Of a DNA stretch of 64,000 nt, positions 25,928-38,900 are shown in pieces. The translations under genes were made by a program, and so were the position numbers. The stretch is taken from NCBI GenBank assembly GCA_030141605.1, contig JAQGDQ010000031.1:854001-918000 (forward strand). The letters run 5' to 3'. Position 1 is the first letter of the stretch. The number at the start of each line of letters is the position of its first letter. The notes beneath the pieces were generated by a model that did not search any database, was not told the DNA's origin, and was given only the letters and a program-made list of their open reading frames with translations. The DNA comes from Tubiluchus corallicola. Lineage: Eukaryota > Priapulida > Priapulimorpha > Priapulimorphida > Tubiluchidae.

Positions 25928-26590
25928 GTGTATAATGGCTCAGTATAAACGGCGTCATTGAAACAACTTCACTTAAATCATTTATCTTGTTAAACTGCAT
26001 CAACAGCAAACTGCTTGAGTTTGAGTTATTATTTTGCAACACGGAATGTTGCGTGCTTATTCGTCGTTTAAATTCATTCAGGTCCACTTGCACACGCCAG
26101 GCTTACAAAAACTAATTACTGGCAACCTGTCATGCTATTTCAAACAACAACATCAATTTTAGCTTCATTTTGTACCTCTAGGGACGTAAAAATGCTTTCC
26201 AGGGCGACATTACGATTGTGCATAATAAGATATTGGTTTTACTCGTTTATAGGAACATTGTAAATATAGTGGCGTGCACACTTAAGAGGGCCTTCAGTAG
26301 AGGGACATCTTTGCTCCTAGTGGTTGGTGATTGTAGTAAATATATTTTTGCTCTATTATAATTGAAAGTAGGTGTTTAGTTTTACTATAAAGCTATTTGG
26401 AACTTGGAAGAGTTTTTCGTACAGCACTAGCTTACCATTTAGAAATAATTTTTCTAAGAATTTCTAATTTTGAAGTTACTATCAAAGTTCGTCTGTCGTA
26501 TTGCTCTTGATTATTTACCTCCTTCAGGCTGGATTAAGAGATTTATCTGAATTTGCACCCTACACCCTACTAAATATTGGTCATATATTT

Positions 26591-26946
26591 CAGGGCCGGA
26601 TTATAACCTTTTGGGGCCTCTAGGCTAATGAAATTATGGGTCCCACAGATCGAATATTTTCTCTTGAGATATATTTTATCAACATTTGCATAGTTGTGGG
26701 CTCCATATTTCAAATAAAGAGCTTTAAAGAGGGGCCCGTATCTCAAATAATCAAGGGCCTCAAACAAGGATCCTTTATCCCACTTGAGGAGCAACTTTAA
26801 AATTAGATTTTCAGACTTCCTGGTCTCTTTTTTAAAGTTGAAATTTTATTTTAAGTTATGAATTATTCAGTAATGCAGAGTAGGGGTCTCCAAGTTTGGG
26901 GGCCCTAGGCTGCACCTGTACTAGCTCATAGGGCAATCCAACCCTG
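26591..26946. mobile_element. hAT-like MITE with CAGGGCCGG ends
   Basis: Left end CAGGGCCGGATTATAACC and right end (reverse complement) CAGGGTTGGATTGCCC, with the 8-base duplication CATATATT at 26582-26589 and 26947-26954 (one extra T on the left). Ends of the form CAGGG(C/T)(C/T)GG are typical of hAT transposons. Confidence 0.8.
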
Positions 26947-27150
26947 CATATATTAGGCCGGAAAATTCACCTGGGCTCGCGCAAATGTGAAAAAATAATT
27001 TTAAATTTTTCAAGTGAAGTTGAAACTGTGACGTTTAAAGTTGAAACTTAAAAAATTTAATACTCTGCAGAAATTACGTGGAGACCGGATGATAAAACCG
27101 TACTTGGATTTCGTTTGACTGGATATCTTTATAGCAGGCGAGATCGGTGT

Positions 27151-28550
27151 TCCTTTGACTGATACTGCGGGCACACAGTATCTTTGACTGATACTGCGGG
27201 CACACAGTATCTTTGACTGATACTGCGGGCACACAGTACCTTTGACTGATACTGCAGGCACACAGTACCTTTGACTGATACTGCGGACATGACATACAGT
27301 ACCTTTGACTGCTATTGCGGACACACAGTATCTTTGACTGCTATTGCGGACACACAGTACCTTTGACTGATACTGCAGGCACACAGTACCTCTGATTGAT
27401 ATTGCGGACACACAGTACCTTTGACTGATACTGCAGGCACACAGTACCTTTGACTGATACTGCAGGCACACAGTACCTCTGATTGATATTGCGGACACAC
27501 AGTACCTTTGACTGATACTGCAGGCACATAGTGCCTTTGACTGCTATTGCGGACACACAGTACCTTTGACTGATACTGCAGGCACACAGTACCTTTGACT
27601 GATACTGCAGGCACACAGTACCTTTGACTGATACTGCAGGCACACAGTACCTTTGACTGATACTGCAGGCACACAGTACCTCTGATTGATATTGCGGACA
27701 CACAGTACCTTTGACTGATACTGCAGGCACACAGTACCTCTGATTGATATTGCGGACACACAGTACCTTTGACTGATACTGCAGGCACATAGTACCTTTG
27801 ACTGCTATTGCGGACACACAGTACCTTTGACTGATACTGCAGGCACACAGTACCTTTGACTGATACTGCGGGCACACAGTACCTTTGACTGATACTGCAG
27901 GCACACAGTACCTTTGACTGATACTGCGGACATGACTTGCATTATCATTGACTGATATTGCGGACACACAGTACCTTTGACTGCTATTGCGGACACACAG
28001 TATCTTTGACTGATACTGCGGACACACAGTACCTTTGACTGATACTGCAGGCACACAGTACCTTTGACTGATACTGCGGACACACAGTACCTTTGACTGA
28101 TACTGCGGGCACACAGTACCTTTGACTGATACTGCAGGCACACAGTACCTTTGACTGATACTGCAGGCACACAGTACCTCTGATTGATATTGCGGACACA
28201 CAGTACCTTTGACTGATACTGCAGGCACATAGTACCTTTGACTGCTATTGCGGACACACAGTACCTTTGACTGATACTGCAGGCACACAGTACCTTTGAC
28301 TGATACTGCAGGCACACAGTACCTTTGACTGATATTGCGGGCACACAGTACCTTTGACTGATACTGCAGGCACATAGTACCTTTGACTGCTATTGCGGAC
28401 ACACAGTATCTTTGACTGATACTGCGGGCACACAGTACCTTTGACTGATACTGCAGGCACACAGTACCTTTGACTGATACTGCGGGCACACAGTATCTTT
28501 GACTGCTATTGCGGACACACAGTATATCTTTGACTGATATTGCGGACATA
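27151..28550. repeat. Minisatellite, 29-bp unit, about 48 copies
   Basis: The unit is ACCTTTGACTGATACTGC followed by AGGCACACAGT. Variants carry CTATTGCGGACAC or CTCTGATTGATATTGCGG, and these recur in the same order (for example at 27389, 27475, 27679, 27737, 28179), so blocks of several units have been copied. Two units are interrupted near 27284 and 27925. Each unit has the inverted pair TACTG...CAGTA. The minus strand lacks stop codons in all three frames, which creates long cysteine-rich open frames of up to 402 codons that need not be genes. Confidence 0.97.
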
Positions 28551-29859
28551 CAGACAGACAGACACGAGGATGCAAATTCCAGTATGCTATTATGATATTG
28601 ATTATATAATGCAGTAACATTGTAGCGTGCAGCCGCCGTTTGTAATCTATATAAACCAAAGTTTATACAGCTACTATAGAGATGCTAAGTGCTTTTAAGT
28701 GTAAATTATGGCGAATATATTCCACGCAGCGCACATCATATTTCTCTCCGTTAGCGCATCCCAGATGATTCATTTGATGAACAGTGAAGTTTCGGCATAA
28801 AAGTGGATTTTTGTGGCTCGACTAAATCCCGGTCGAATCGTTTTCAGCGGTTTCTGCGAAACGTCTCTCAGAGAAGCGCGGAAATCTAATTTGTACGCAG
28901 TTTTGATCATGTGCGGGGAGGAAAGTTCTGAAGGGCAGTTTATCTAAACACAAATGCGTAAAAACAGCTAAGCTAAATAGGCAGCTGGTTTGATGTGTGC
29001 TTTTCTACATGTAATGAAGTTAAGTTCCTTGACCTGATGTCACTAGTTCAATAATAGCACACTGAAACGATCAAGAGTGCATTTAGCCATGCAGGGAGAG
29101 TTGGTCTGAGGGGGGCGTTTGAATGTGACAAATCGAGCAATGCTTTTGATATTCATCTTTTTAATTTAAACACGACTTTATTGGTTTAAATTACAGTTTT
29201 ACTACTTATTAAGTGATTTTCCCCTCTCCCATTGTACAGGTTCAAATATCGCAGAAGAAAGGACCCGTAAATCCTTACATTTTGTTGTAAAGGTCAAAGG
29301 TCAAGGCCGCAATATCAAAAGTATCGAAATAATAAATTTTCCCAATGGTGACCGTGCGTGAATCCGTCGGTCTGCACCTCTATTGAGTGCCCTCCTTCTA
29401 GCTGTACTGTCTTTGACAACAAATTACCTAAAAAAAATTCTGCACAAAGCAAAAGAATCATGAGAATAGTGGTTTCTGATTCACGCATCTGTTATGTGGA
29501 CCAACCAGTGTGATCAGCGTTAGTTTAAACATAATTTATTTAGGATTGGATCAGACAGTTTGTACAACATGATTTAGGATCCTCACCACAACAGACTTTA
29601 TACATTGTTTACAAGAACATTTACAGTAAGAATAGACTATACTTAGTTTTTAGTATGCTTTAGTATACTAAAGTTTTACTACAGTGATACATTAGACATT
29701 AGTAGAAAATGACGGTTAGTAAATATTAATGTACGATTATTTAAGAACGATGCATTTTATATGAGTTAGAAACTACTGGAAGCGTTTAGTACGTAATATA
29801 AAGTCATGTATACATTGGAATATTTTACAGTTAGTAACATAGTTAAATTCGTCTTTTCC
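28551..29859. other. Gene-free stretch with relatively CpG-rich part
   Basis: The interval 28690-28930 has more CG dinucleotides than its surroundings, and 29292-29304 reads AGGTCAAAGGTCA, a perfect DR1 nuclear receptor half-site pair. No coding sequence was recognised. Confidence 0.35.
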
Positions 29860-30970
29860 GAATAATAACAACTTCAACAGATCATTTTTCCTAAGGCAGC
29901 TATATTAAGGCTTTCGGGCAGAAGTATTGCATTAAATTTATCAAACATAACTACCATAGCTAGTTGATGCAATGGGCAGGGCAACAAAAAGTGTTCAACA
30001 GACTCAAATCGAAATCCACAGTTACAATTCGGCAATATTGGATTACCGTTATTATCTTTACAGCCTTTAGAGAAAAGGTCATAGTTTAGCTGAGAAAATC
30101 CGATTCTCATGCGCGTATGATGCACTGATATTGGAGCTTTACCAAATGAAAAATGTTTCTTACGCAACGAAAAACTTAAATGAGATTTGAGCTCTTGTTT
30201 GAACTGTGAAATGGATGTAATTTCACGAATGTTCTGTGGTAAGTTGTTCCACATGTTAATGGTCGATATGAAAAACGATTTTTCACAGCTAACAGAACGG
30301 CAATTAAAATTTCTGTATTTAGTACCACTGCGTATATAATAGGGGGTAACTTCGTTTACCTTTGGCGGCAGAATTGCACTTAAATAGTGGGGCACTAAGT
30401 AAGTCATTGATTATTTTGAAAAAAGGACATAGGCGATGATAATGGAAGCGTGTCACTAATTTAGTGTAGCCGCTATCAGACAAGATACTTGCAGGGGAAG
30501 ATCGAAACATATCGCCAGAACAGATTCTAGCAGCAGTTAGCTGAATATTTTCTAACAAACGTATACTGTTTTCACTGCATCCTGACCATACTACGTTACC
30601 ATATTCGATGGCAGGGAGAATAGTCGTAATGAATAATCGTTCACGCGTAGCTCTGGGCATATTAACTGACACGCGTCGAAAGTTGTTTAGCTTTAAAAAT
30701 GCTTTGTCTACCATTTTTGAGACGTGATAGTTCCAATTCAGGTCAGATGTAAGATGGATACCTAAATGTTTGTGAACATTTACAGTTTTCAGTGAGTATT
30801 AGATAAATATAGAGTAGGATATTGAGGAGCATTGGATTTACGGGAGAAAAGCATGACTTCGGTCTTATTAAGATTAAATTTAACCAACCAACGTTTGGCC
30901 CAGTTTTCAATTATTCTAAGATCTGCCTTTAAGCGATTTGCTGTGTGATCAGCATTGACAACAAACCCTG
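29860..30970 (-). pseudogene. 5'-truncated LINE, ORF2 C-terminal half
   Basis: On the minus strand the sequence runs from NADHTANRLKADLRIIENWA and FNLNKTEVMLFS (end of the reverse transcriptase palm and thumb) through HLGIHLTSDLNWNYHVSK, LPAIEYGNVVWSG and LLENIQLTAARI, to FISTINMWNNLPQNIR and a Cys/His tail HTRMRIGFSQL..CNCGF..VEHFLLPCP. A stop lies near 30800 and a frameshift near 30400. This is a CR1/jockey-like non-LTR element truncated at its 5' end. The 3' untranslated part may reach to about 29510. Confidence 0.88.
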
Positions 30971-31045
30971 AAAATAAGCGCGATTTTACAAGCCTTCACT
31001 TTGTTAGCACCCAAACAACGAAAAACAACTCAAACAGTAACTATG

Positions 31046-31353
31046 CTATCTCACTATTATACATATATCTTCGGTCTTACTGATTTTCAACTTTTAATAA
31101 ACCAATTTAGTCTGTTGATATCTTGATGCCTTCACTGCAGCACCCGAAATCGTTAACTGAAAAAAAAAATTATTGTAATCTTGATCCATTTACTTACATA
31201 TAACTACCTATATCACTATTATACATATATCTTGGGTCTTACTAATTTTCAACTTTTAATAAACCAATTTAATCTGTTGATGCCTTCACTGCAGCCCCCG
31301 AGAGCGGAATTTGCTCGTCCAGATCTTGATCTCTTTACTTACATATAACTTGC
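31046..31353. repeat. Tandem duplication, 162-bp period
   Basis: Two copies start CTATCTCACTATTATACATA and CTATATCACTATTATACATA, and both run through CAACTTTTAATAAACCAATT, GCCTTCACTGCAGC and TTTACTTACATATAACT. Not coding. Confidence 0.85.
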
Positions 31354-31806
31354 CTGGACCTAAGAAGCCATCTTTTGTTAATCATAATCCAATTTAAATG
31401 CAGCTTTGGGTAAATTGGCATTTATTATCACGGTGACAGTGAAAAATCGGTAATTTAAAATTCAACATTAATTAGCGACTGACATTTAATTAGTGCAGAA
31501 CTTGCATTAATTAGTGGATGCTGAACTTGAAATATGAAGATTTACTCGCTTAATTATTAATTGGTTTGGCTAGTATTTAACTATGTTGCTGCACGTTAAA
31601 GTTTGAAAAATTTTGCTGTTTTCATTAATCGTTTTTATGCAGCGTTTAGCAATTTATTTGCCAAGATTCACAGTTTCTTTTGTTATAGATTATAGTGAAT
31701 TTAGATTCTAGATCGTGGATTCGGGTCTTTGTCTTTTTGAATTCTGAATGCTTATTCAAATTATGGACGTCATAGCTTTTCGAAGTTACGCTATTCCAAT
31801 GGTAGT

Positions 31807-32178
31807 CAGAGCCGAGTTGTCTTATAGGCTAGTATTCCTTCCTAGAGCACCTCAAGCTTGAAGGGCCTCAGGCTTAGGTAACACTTGGGAAAAATTTTTT
31901 CACTATGGCTGCATTGAAATATGTGCTAATTTGGTGTTCAATAAATAGTAAAATATTTGTATTTCTTAAAGAATATTTTTATTGACAAACAGTAGATAGC
32001 CATTTTAGTTTATTTAAAGAAGTTGCAATAAGTTTACTTCCGTCTATATAATTGTCGCTAAAATATATCATGAGTAAAAAAATTTAAGACCGGTGCAGGC
32101 GAGTCGGAGAGTGGCTCCGCCTGACGGGTCCCTTAATTTTATTAGCTAGGGGCCCTAAAAGGTCATAGTCCGGCCCTG
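31807..32178. mobile_element. hAT-like MITE with CAGRGCCG ends
   Basis: Left end CAGAGCCGAGTTGTC and right end (reverse complement) CAGGGCCGGACTATGACC, with the perfect 8-base duplication ATGGTAGT at 31799-31806 and 32179-32186. The ends, with GGGGCCCTAAAAGG inside, relate it to the 26591 element. Confidence 0.85.
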
Positions 32179-32351
32179 ATGGTAGTATAATAAACTTTGC
32201 CTTAGTTTTTTTGCTATTACTAGCGTGGATTTATATTATACATATGTGTTATTCTATTCAGATATTCTTTTTGAGAACTGAACCTGAGAAGTTAAACATC
32301 TATCAATGTCGGTTTAATTCGTTAAAACGGAACTGTTCAGATTTAAAATAA

Positions 32352-32368
32352 GAAAGAGAGAGGGAGAG

Positions 32369-32401
<33 letters not shown>

Positions 32402-32419
32402 CAGAGAGAGAAAGAGCGA
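32352..32419. repeat. GA / CAGA simple repeat
   Basis: Runs of GAGAGA pass into CAGACAGACAGA and back to GAGA. Confidence 0.85.
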
Positions 32420-32450
32420 AGCATACAGTAACACACAATAAAGTTGTCTT

Positions 32451-32588
32451 GAGACTAGTCATCTTTAGCATCATTAAAACCTTGAATGCCCTTTATAGTC
32501 TTCTGAAAAAATAAATAATTTATTTTGAGACCATAAAACGGCATTCAGCATTTTATTTATTCATTTCATGCTAAAGATGACAAGTCTC
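32451..32588. repeat. Inverted repeat around GAGACTNGTCATCTTTAGCAT
   Basis: The left arm GAGACTAGTCATCTTTAGCA continues to CCTTGAATGCC; the right arm, reverse complemented, reads GAGACTTGTCATCTTTAGCA and continues to TGAATGCC. About 50 bases lie between the arms. No clear target duplication was found. Confidence 0.7.
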
Positions 32589-32879
32589 ACCAGAGCTCTC
32601 TCACATTTTAAGTGGTATGGTTACACTGCCCCTGGTGATCTATACAAATAAATAATCTACTGTGAAACCTATAAAGAGTATTCAACGTTTTATTCATGTA
32701 TTAGATTTACGCGATTTTCATCAGTCAAATAAGTGAAGTTGTGCCGTTGACTGCTTAAAGTACAAGAAAAACACTATTATCACATAAAGCTAAAAACTGT
32801 CTTGAAATTCTGGCATCACGTGCGTACTGCCTTATTGCGCTCAGAGCTTGTATTGGCAGCAACGCTGTAAAACTTGTAA

Positions 32880-32922
32880 ATTTAAACTCCCGCGATGATC
32901 GTTAGACACAGCCATTTTGGCG
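32880..32922 (+). promoter_or_regulatory. Possible NDST promoter or first exon end
   Basis: A small CpG-bearing block reads ACAGCCATTTTGGCG followed at once by the strong donor GTAAGT. GCCATTTTGGC contains a YY1-like core, as often found at transcription starts. The next plausible acceptor on this strand that leads to NDST is at 43150, giving a 10 kb first intron. This is inference. Confidence 0.3.
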
Positions 32923-35900
32923 GTAAGTCGTTTGAAATAAATTTAAATAACATTGCTTAAAGTTTCGAAAAGTAATAAGGGCATTCGCAGCGCGCGCCTA
33001 ATTAACTAGACAAAAGCATAAATTATTTAATCTTGTCAGCAAGAGTAATAATGTGTGAATCAGTGACGTTTTTTGATCACTGGTTAACATTCTTGAGCAC
33101 TGAATAAGAAATTTAATTTTCAGTTACACATGCCTTTCAACAGGTAAGCATAATGCAAAGTAATATAACTTTGTATTGAAAGTTTTTTGAGGCATACTTT
33201 AGAATTCTCTTTCTCTTCTACTTTAATCGCAGCTTCTTAGCGGTGATTATCTGTGAGTGAGGTCTTATTCTTTATCAAGGTTAATCTCATACTTGGCATT
33301 TGTTCTGTGTACATACTTGTGGGTGAAATACACAAAAGAAGTTTTTAGCTCGTTGTGTAAGTACAGGTTCTTTCCCTGAGAACTGGTATTATTGGGGAAG
33401 AATTCTTTTGAATACTTGTGGCTACTGTTAGCCGTCATATGGTGCCGTGTTCACGTCTACATGTATTCTGATCAGGTTTAACCCTTTCTAATTTGAGTTG
33501 CAATGAGTGGCTGTAATCTGCAGCTGTTGTGTGTTTGTGCTGCCAATCAGTCAGCTGTATGGTAGACAGCAGACAGACATATTCCCTCACTACGCAGGTG
33601 TTTATTGACAGTGATTGGTTATTGGTACCGTGCAGTCTGTTCTTTGATGGCATGATTAAGTGCACGTGGCATTTAGAAATAAATAAAATCAGCAATTGCG
33701 CCGTGTTATAAAGCGTGTTGCTGAAATTTGAAATCGCAGTGATTGTGTAGGTACGCATATTGGATCGCATGTATGTCAGCAACTTGTCTGTGTCCCCTGG
33801 TATACGCTTGCTTTGATTTTCAAAGGTAAAATGACTTATTATAGATCCATTATCGAATTTCGATCACATGTTTTTGTTTTAGCCGTCCAGTTTCGTGTTC
33901 GTTTCGTATTTACCGCTGTATTTGTCTGTGTAATGTCATCGGTTTTCTATTGTCTGAATCCAGTGTCTTGTATAATCGCGTAAGAAATCCGCGGAAATAT
34001 TCTCTTGTATGAAATGAAAATACCGCCGCGTCTTGAATGAGCTGTCAGATTTCGTCTGAAAACTGGCTTTTGTGCGCCTGAAATAACGTCAGAATTAGAT
34101 GATATGACGGTTTAATGCGAAAGGAGGTTTCGAACAAAAACGTACTGCCTGGTAATAGGCTTTCCGTGAAAGCCAATGAAATGTTGGAAGTAAAACGCGG
34201 AATTTCAATTTGCGATGATATTTATTGAGAAAACGCGCGTGCATTAGAATTTGTGTGTTTTCCGTTATGGGAAATTTGAGTAAGATTTCTTATTGATTTG
34301 ATCACTGAGAAAACTGTCTCCTTGGCTGAGCCTGTAGTAATTATTCCCACGCTAAAGGTACAAAACTGTGAGTATTCAAAAATTTTCCTCTTGCAAATTT
34401 GTTCATAGTCTGCGTTTACGATTTACTACTCATTTCTAATTGAGATGAACTTTAAATTCTTATCAGCTAGTCTTAGAAAAAAAAGGTATGCCAATTTAAC
34501 ATTATCGATGCAGTGAAAAGTAGCAATACTATTTTGAACAACAATTTTGTGCTGATTCTACAACAATACAGTAATGTTAGTCTAGTGCACCAGTAGATTA
34601 TTATTGCTATAATGTACAACGTGATTTTCTACAGCAATACAATAATGTTACTTTAATGCCTCAGTGAACGTCGTGATGTGCCATGTATGAAACTAACGTT
34701 ACTTTAGTACATCAGCACGTAATCACTGCATCAGTGAGCGTCATAAGTCGACTACAATTGTACATCAATAATGTAATGTAGCTAATATTATTTTTACAGT
34801 ATTGATATTGCTTGTTTGTGTCATCAATTATTACGAACTGTTTAGCCAAACTGTAAACATCAATTTTATAAAACACGCTGCTGGGGTACTTGAACAATCA
34901 TTGAAACCCGTGGGAGTCCTTTAAGCCAAAAGAATGTAAGGTCATTGGCAAGTGGAGACGTTTGTTTTTACTTTCCATGTGAATTAAAACTCTATACGAA
35001 CTCGTTGCAGTCAGCAAACACTTCGCACATAATACCGGCGAGGCTGCGAAAACCTGGAAAAATATTTATTCTCGCTTTGGGGTTTTGTTTTGTGCGGATA
35101 GTAGCGAATACGTTTTATTCGCGAAATTCTATAGCAGATTTGTAACATTACTTGCAAAACATAGGCCGCAAATTAATGTAACGTTTTGTAACGTATTAAA
35201 GATGATTATACTTTATCAGCATCATCATTGTGATCGTCATTGTAATCATTACCATAATTATCATGGTAAAAGAAATCATAATTATCGTCAAAATCTCGGT
35301 CTTCTTCGTTATAATCGGCATTACCATCGTCGTTACCATCGTCATTGTCGTCGTCATCGTCATCACCATTTCTGGCTAAGCTGCACCATGTGTTCTCGAG
35401 TTCTCTGTTTGCGAAGGGAAGTCACAGCAGCAGATTTTACAGCAATTGGTAACTGTGAGCTTCTGTATCTAATTAATGCTGACAGGGCGTGTTTACTCAC
35501 TGTATCGTCTTGTCAGTGTTTGTTTGCCTTAAGTTTAACAGTTGTAAACATTAGATACTCTGTACAGAGTATAGATAGGCACATACGCAGACTAGATTTT
35601 GTTCCACGTTAATTATTTGCTGAAGCACTTTGAAAATCCTCTCAACAATAACCTCTCTCCTTCCTCCTGTCATAAAATTTCGATGAAACCACGAAAGTCC
35701 ATAATAATGTTTTATTAACGATTGTTGCGCAGTTTTTGCGTTCGCGCTGATACGAAATTTTATAACGCGTCATGTTGTATGTTATAAATCGTCCAACTGC
35801 ATTTTATTTAATATATCAAAAGTCCTGGTTATTCGTCATAAGATTTTTTTCCTTTCTAGTGAAAAATATCTTTCTTGTTGTTCTTAACATCTACATGTGA

Positions 35901-38900
35901 TGAAATTTTTACAAGCATATGATGCGAGTCACTTCTATAGGCTTTGTGTGGATGTCAAATACAGCACGTGTTAAATTCTTTCTTAGAATTCAGGTAACTT
36001 AAGTCACATGTAAAAAAAAATCACAGGAAAAAGTCTCAGTAAAAAAGGAATAACCCTAACCCTAATCCTCACCCTGAGTGAAACGACATTTGCTAGAGAG
36101 CAGTTGAAACGTCATCTTAAAAAATATGTAAAAAAATCATTTATAAGTAACTTAAGTTTAGTTATCTTTCTTCTGTTTTTTATGACGTAATTGATTGGCA
36201 CAGATTATTTTTCATGAACTGCGTCTTAATCACGTGTTTGTGTACGTGCAATAAAACTATTTTATGTTTCTTGAACGGAAGCAGTTAAATTGTACCACTA
36301 ATGCGCTTACACCCTAAAATCTATTTCTAACACGTCTATTTATAATCTATAAAACGCCTCTAAAACGTGCAGCATTTAAGAACCAAAAATTCTCTTCAAA
36401 ATGTATACAAGTTTGCTTTTATTGTTACACTGTAGTACATCACTTTTATAAATGAAAATGAGTTAGGTTGAGTTGGAGTTAATTCCTTTTGTATGTTAGA
36501 GGGTAGTTTATGCTTATCCTTTTTTCAATGGATTTAGCTACCTGTATTAGTATTGGTGGGCTATGTGATAATACTTTTAAATATTCCTTGGTTCCTCTCT
36601 CCCCTCTTTTAGTTTCTCGCGTCTCTACCAGTTTCTGTTTGAATGTGTTTTGCCTTCATGGCGATTAAAGTTTAATCCGCATTGACTGCAGTCAGTCTGC
36701 TTACAGGGATTATTGACTGTAATCATCATAAAACGTTGTGCTTTCAAGTGGGCACAACCGGAATTTATAGACGTGTGTATTCAGTGGAGAACAGATGAGT
36801 AATATTTCTTTTGTATGTTCTTATAAATTTGGTGCATTTTGCACGGTAGATGAAGTGCTTCCGTAGGCAAAACGTGAGTTTATGAACTTAAGAAAAATCT
36901 GGTCTTTAACATTTAACATTAGGATGTTTAATTTTAACCAAGTTGTAGGCTTATCAAACCATGGTGTAGCTACGTCCTCTGCGTCAGACATATGCCAGCA
37001 ATTTTCCTTGCTAAGCGCATTACGTTTAGCTAACTGCTTTGAACGCAAATAAACTACTTTGTGAAAGAAAATACGCAGTAAGCGCCCCCACGTAGTGGCG
37101 TCAGGCGTTACACGCTTGTTTTACGCCGATTAGTAAACAAAACAAAGTTTATTTACGACATCGAGCGCGTAAATAATGTCCTAAACTTCTAAATGTTGAC
37201 AGTAGGAAACGATGCTGTTCACTTCGAAGTTGTTGAATTCTCTGTGGCTTAATTCAGAAGTGGTATTGGCTTACTGCATTTAAAATATTTTAAAAATGGC
37301 GTTATTTTATTGTATGAATTCGAAGGATACGAGTTTGTAGAGTCACTGCATTTTTCTGAAGTCCTCGGTTTGTTTGGAGATCGTGATCAACTTATCGTGT
37401 GCTGCTAAGGAAATGTCCATTTTTCTTAAAATCGCGCCTTGAAATGTGCGATAATACCTATCAGAGATGTTTCAGGTTGTCTGATATATAGCGTACTTCT
37501 AAACCTTACAGTAGATAGAGTGACATATTATATGTACATTTCTTGTATATCAGAACTCTACGTACTTAAATGTGCTATGTACTATGTGTTAGCTTCACCT
37601 TTGTACATATTTTTTTTTAATTTATTAATGAGCTTTATCTACTAACTCTTATTTATCTTTTATCATTTATTGTGTGCAACTAATGTCTGAAATAGAATTG
37701 AAATTGAATTGAATTGTTTATACAATTTTAATAAAATTGCCCTGTTTATGGATACCTTAAAAACACGTGTTTTGGTTTGCGAATCATGACCCCTCAGAAA
37801 TACACAAAATGGAGACAAGCTAACGTGATAAACCCCTATCATGATGGAGGTCAAAGGAAAAGAATTACATAGTACTATAGTGATACATAGCCAAAATATG
37901 CATATACGTGTATAAACAGAATTAAAGCGATAAGTTTATGCTGAGTATAAACATGCAAAGTATGAAGTAATGATGGTAATAAAATTAACAAAAATATCAA
38001 TAAAAATGGTAAAAAAATTATTTTAACTTTTTATTATTGTTTTTTGGCGGATGACCTACAGTCATTTTTTACTTCGTAATTTGGTAATTTTAGTTTTTAC
38101 AACAATTCTGGCTTTGGTTGTGTGCACTGTTATCAGTATGGCTGTGATTAATGTGTGGCAACAGTTTTAATGTGTTATCAATCAGCCTTGGACAGTGTAT
38201 ACACTGATGGATTAAGCAACCACATACATTTTCTGATTTCCTCGTACCACGTCTGTTCATCTCCTGAGCAGTAAATTATTGAGCGGCAACTCTGGAAGCC
38301 AAACGAGAATTATTGCTCTATTATTATCGTTAATTGCAGAAACGCACATATTTTTGCGCGTGTATTACTGGGTTGGCGTAATTTGAACAACGAATTCTTC
38401 GTTGTAGAAAGAATGTAACGTTATTAACGCTAATTCGTCATTTGTAAAGTGTCATTTGTAGGTCGTTCGAAGTGATTTGATAAGATTAGTAATGACAATG
38501 ACAGAATTACATTTAAAGTTCTGTTTCTGGTTTGTTAGCAAGCTGACAGAAATTGTCCTGGGACGCGTAGGATGCGAAATTGGGATAGTTTTGCGTGTAG
38601 GTAATCACGAAAAATAGTTACTGTTTGGCTGAATGAATGTCCGCCCGATTATTCGGTATTTTCGAACGCCGAGCATTGATTCGTTTTGTGCACGTGTTTT
38701 TAATTGTCTAGTTTACTAATAATTAATATTGACACAAAAAGACTTTACAGTCAGGTTAGTAGCTTTGGAGAACCCAAACTCATGTTTTTTGAAAATTGCG
38801 TACATAATGAAAATATACAAATTTATTTGTCAACATTTTTTGCATTGTGCAGCCCATAATGATGAGAGAAAGTTTCAGTATTGTATGTATGTGTGATGGT

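Noticed and set aside
27341-28549. 402-codon cysteine-rich open frame on the minus strand
   Set aside because: It lies wholly in the 29-bp minisatellite, and all three frames are equally open because the unit has no stop codon, so openness says nothing about coding. No start context, splice frame or family match.
27151-28550. CRISPR array
   Set aside because: The 29-bp units follow each other directly with no unique spacers, and this is animal DNA.
35085-35612. 175-codon His-rich open frame
   Set aside because: Its centre is a degenerate CAT/CGT trinucleotide patch; the rest shows no family features or splice logic.
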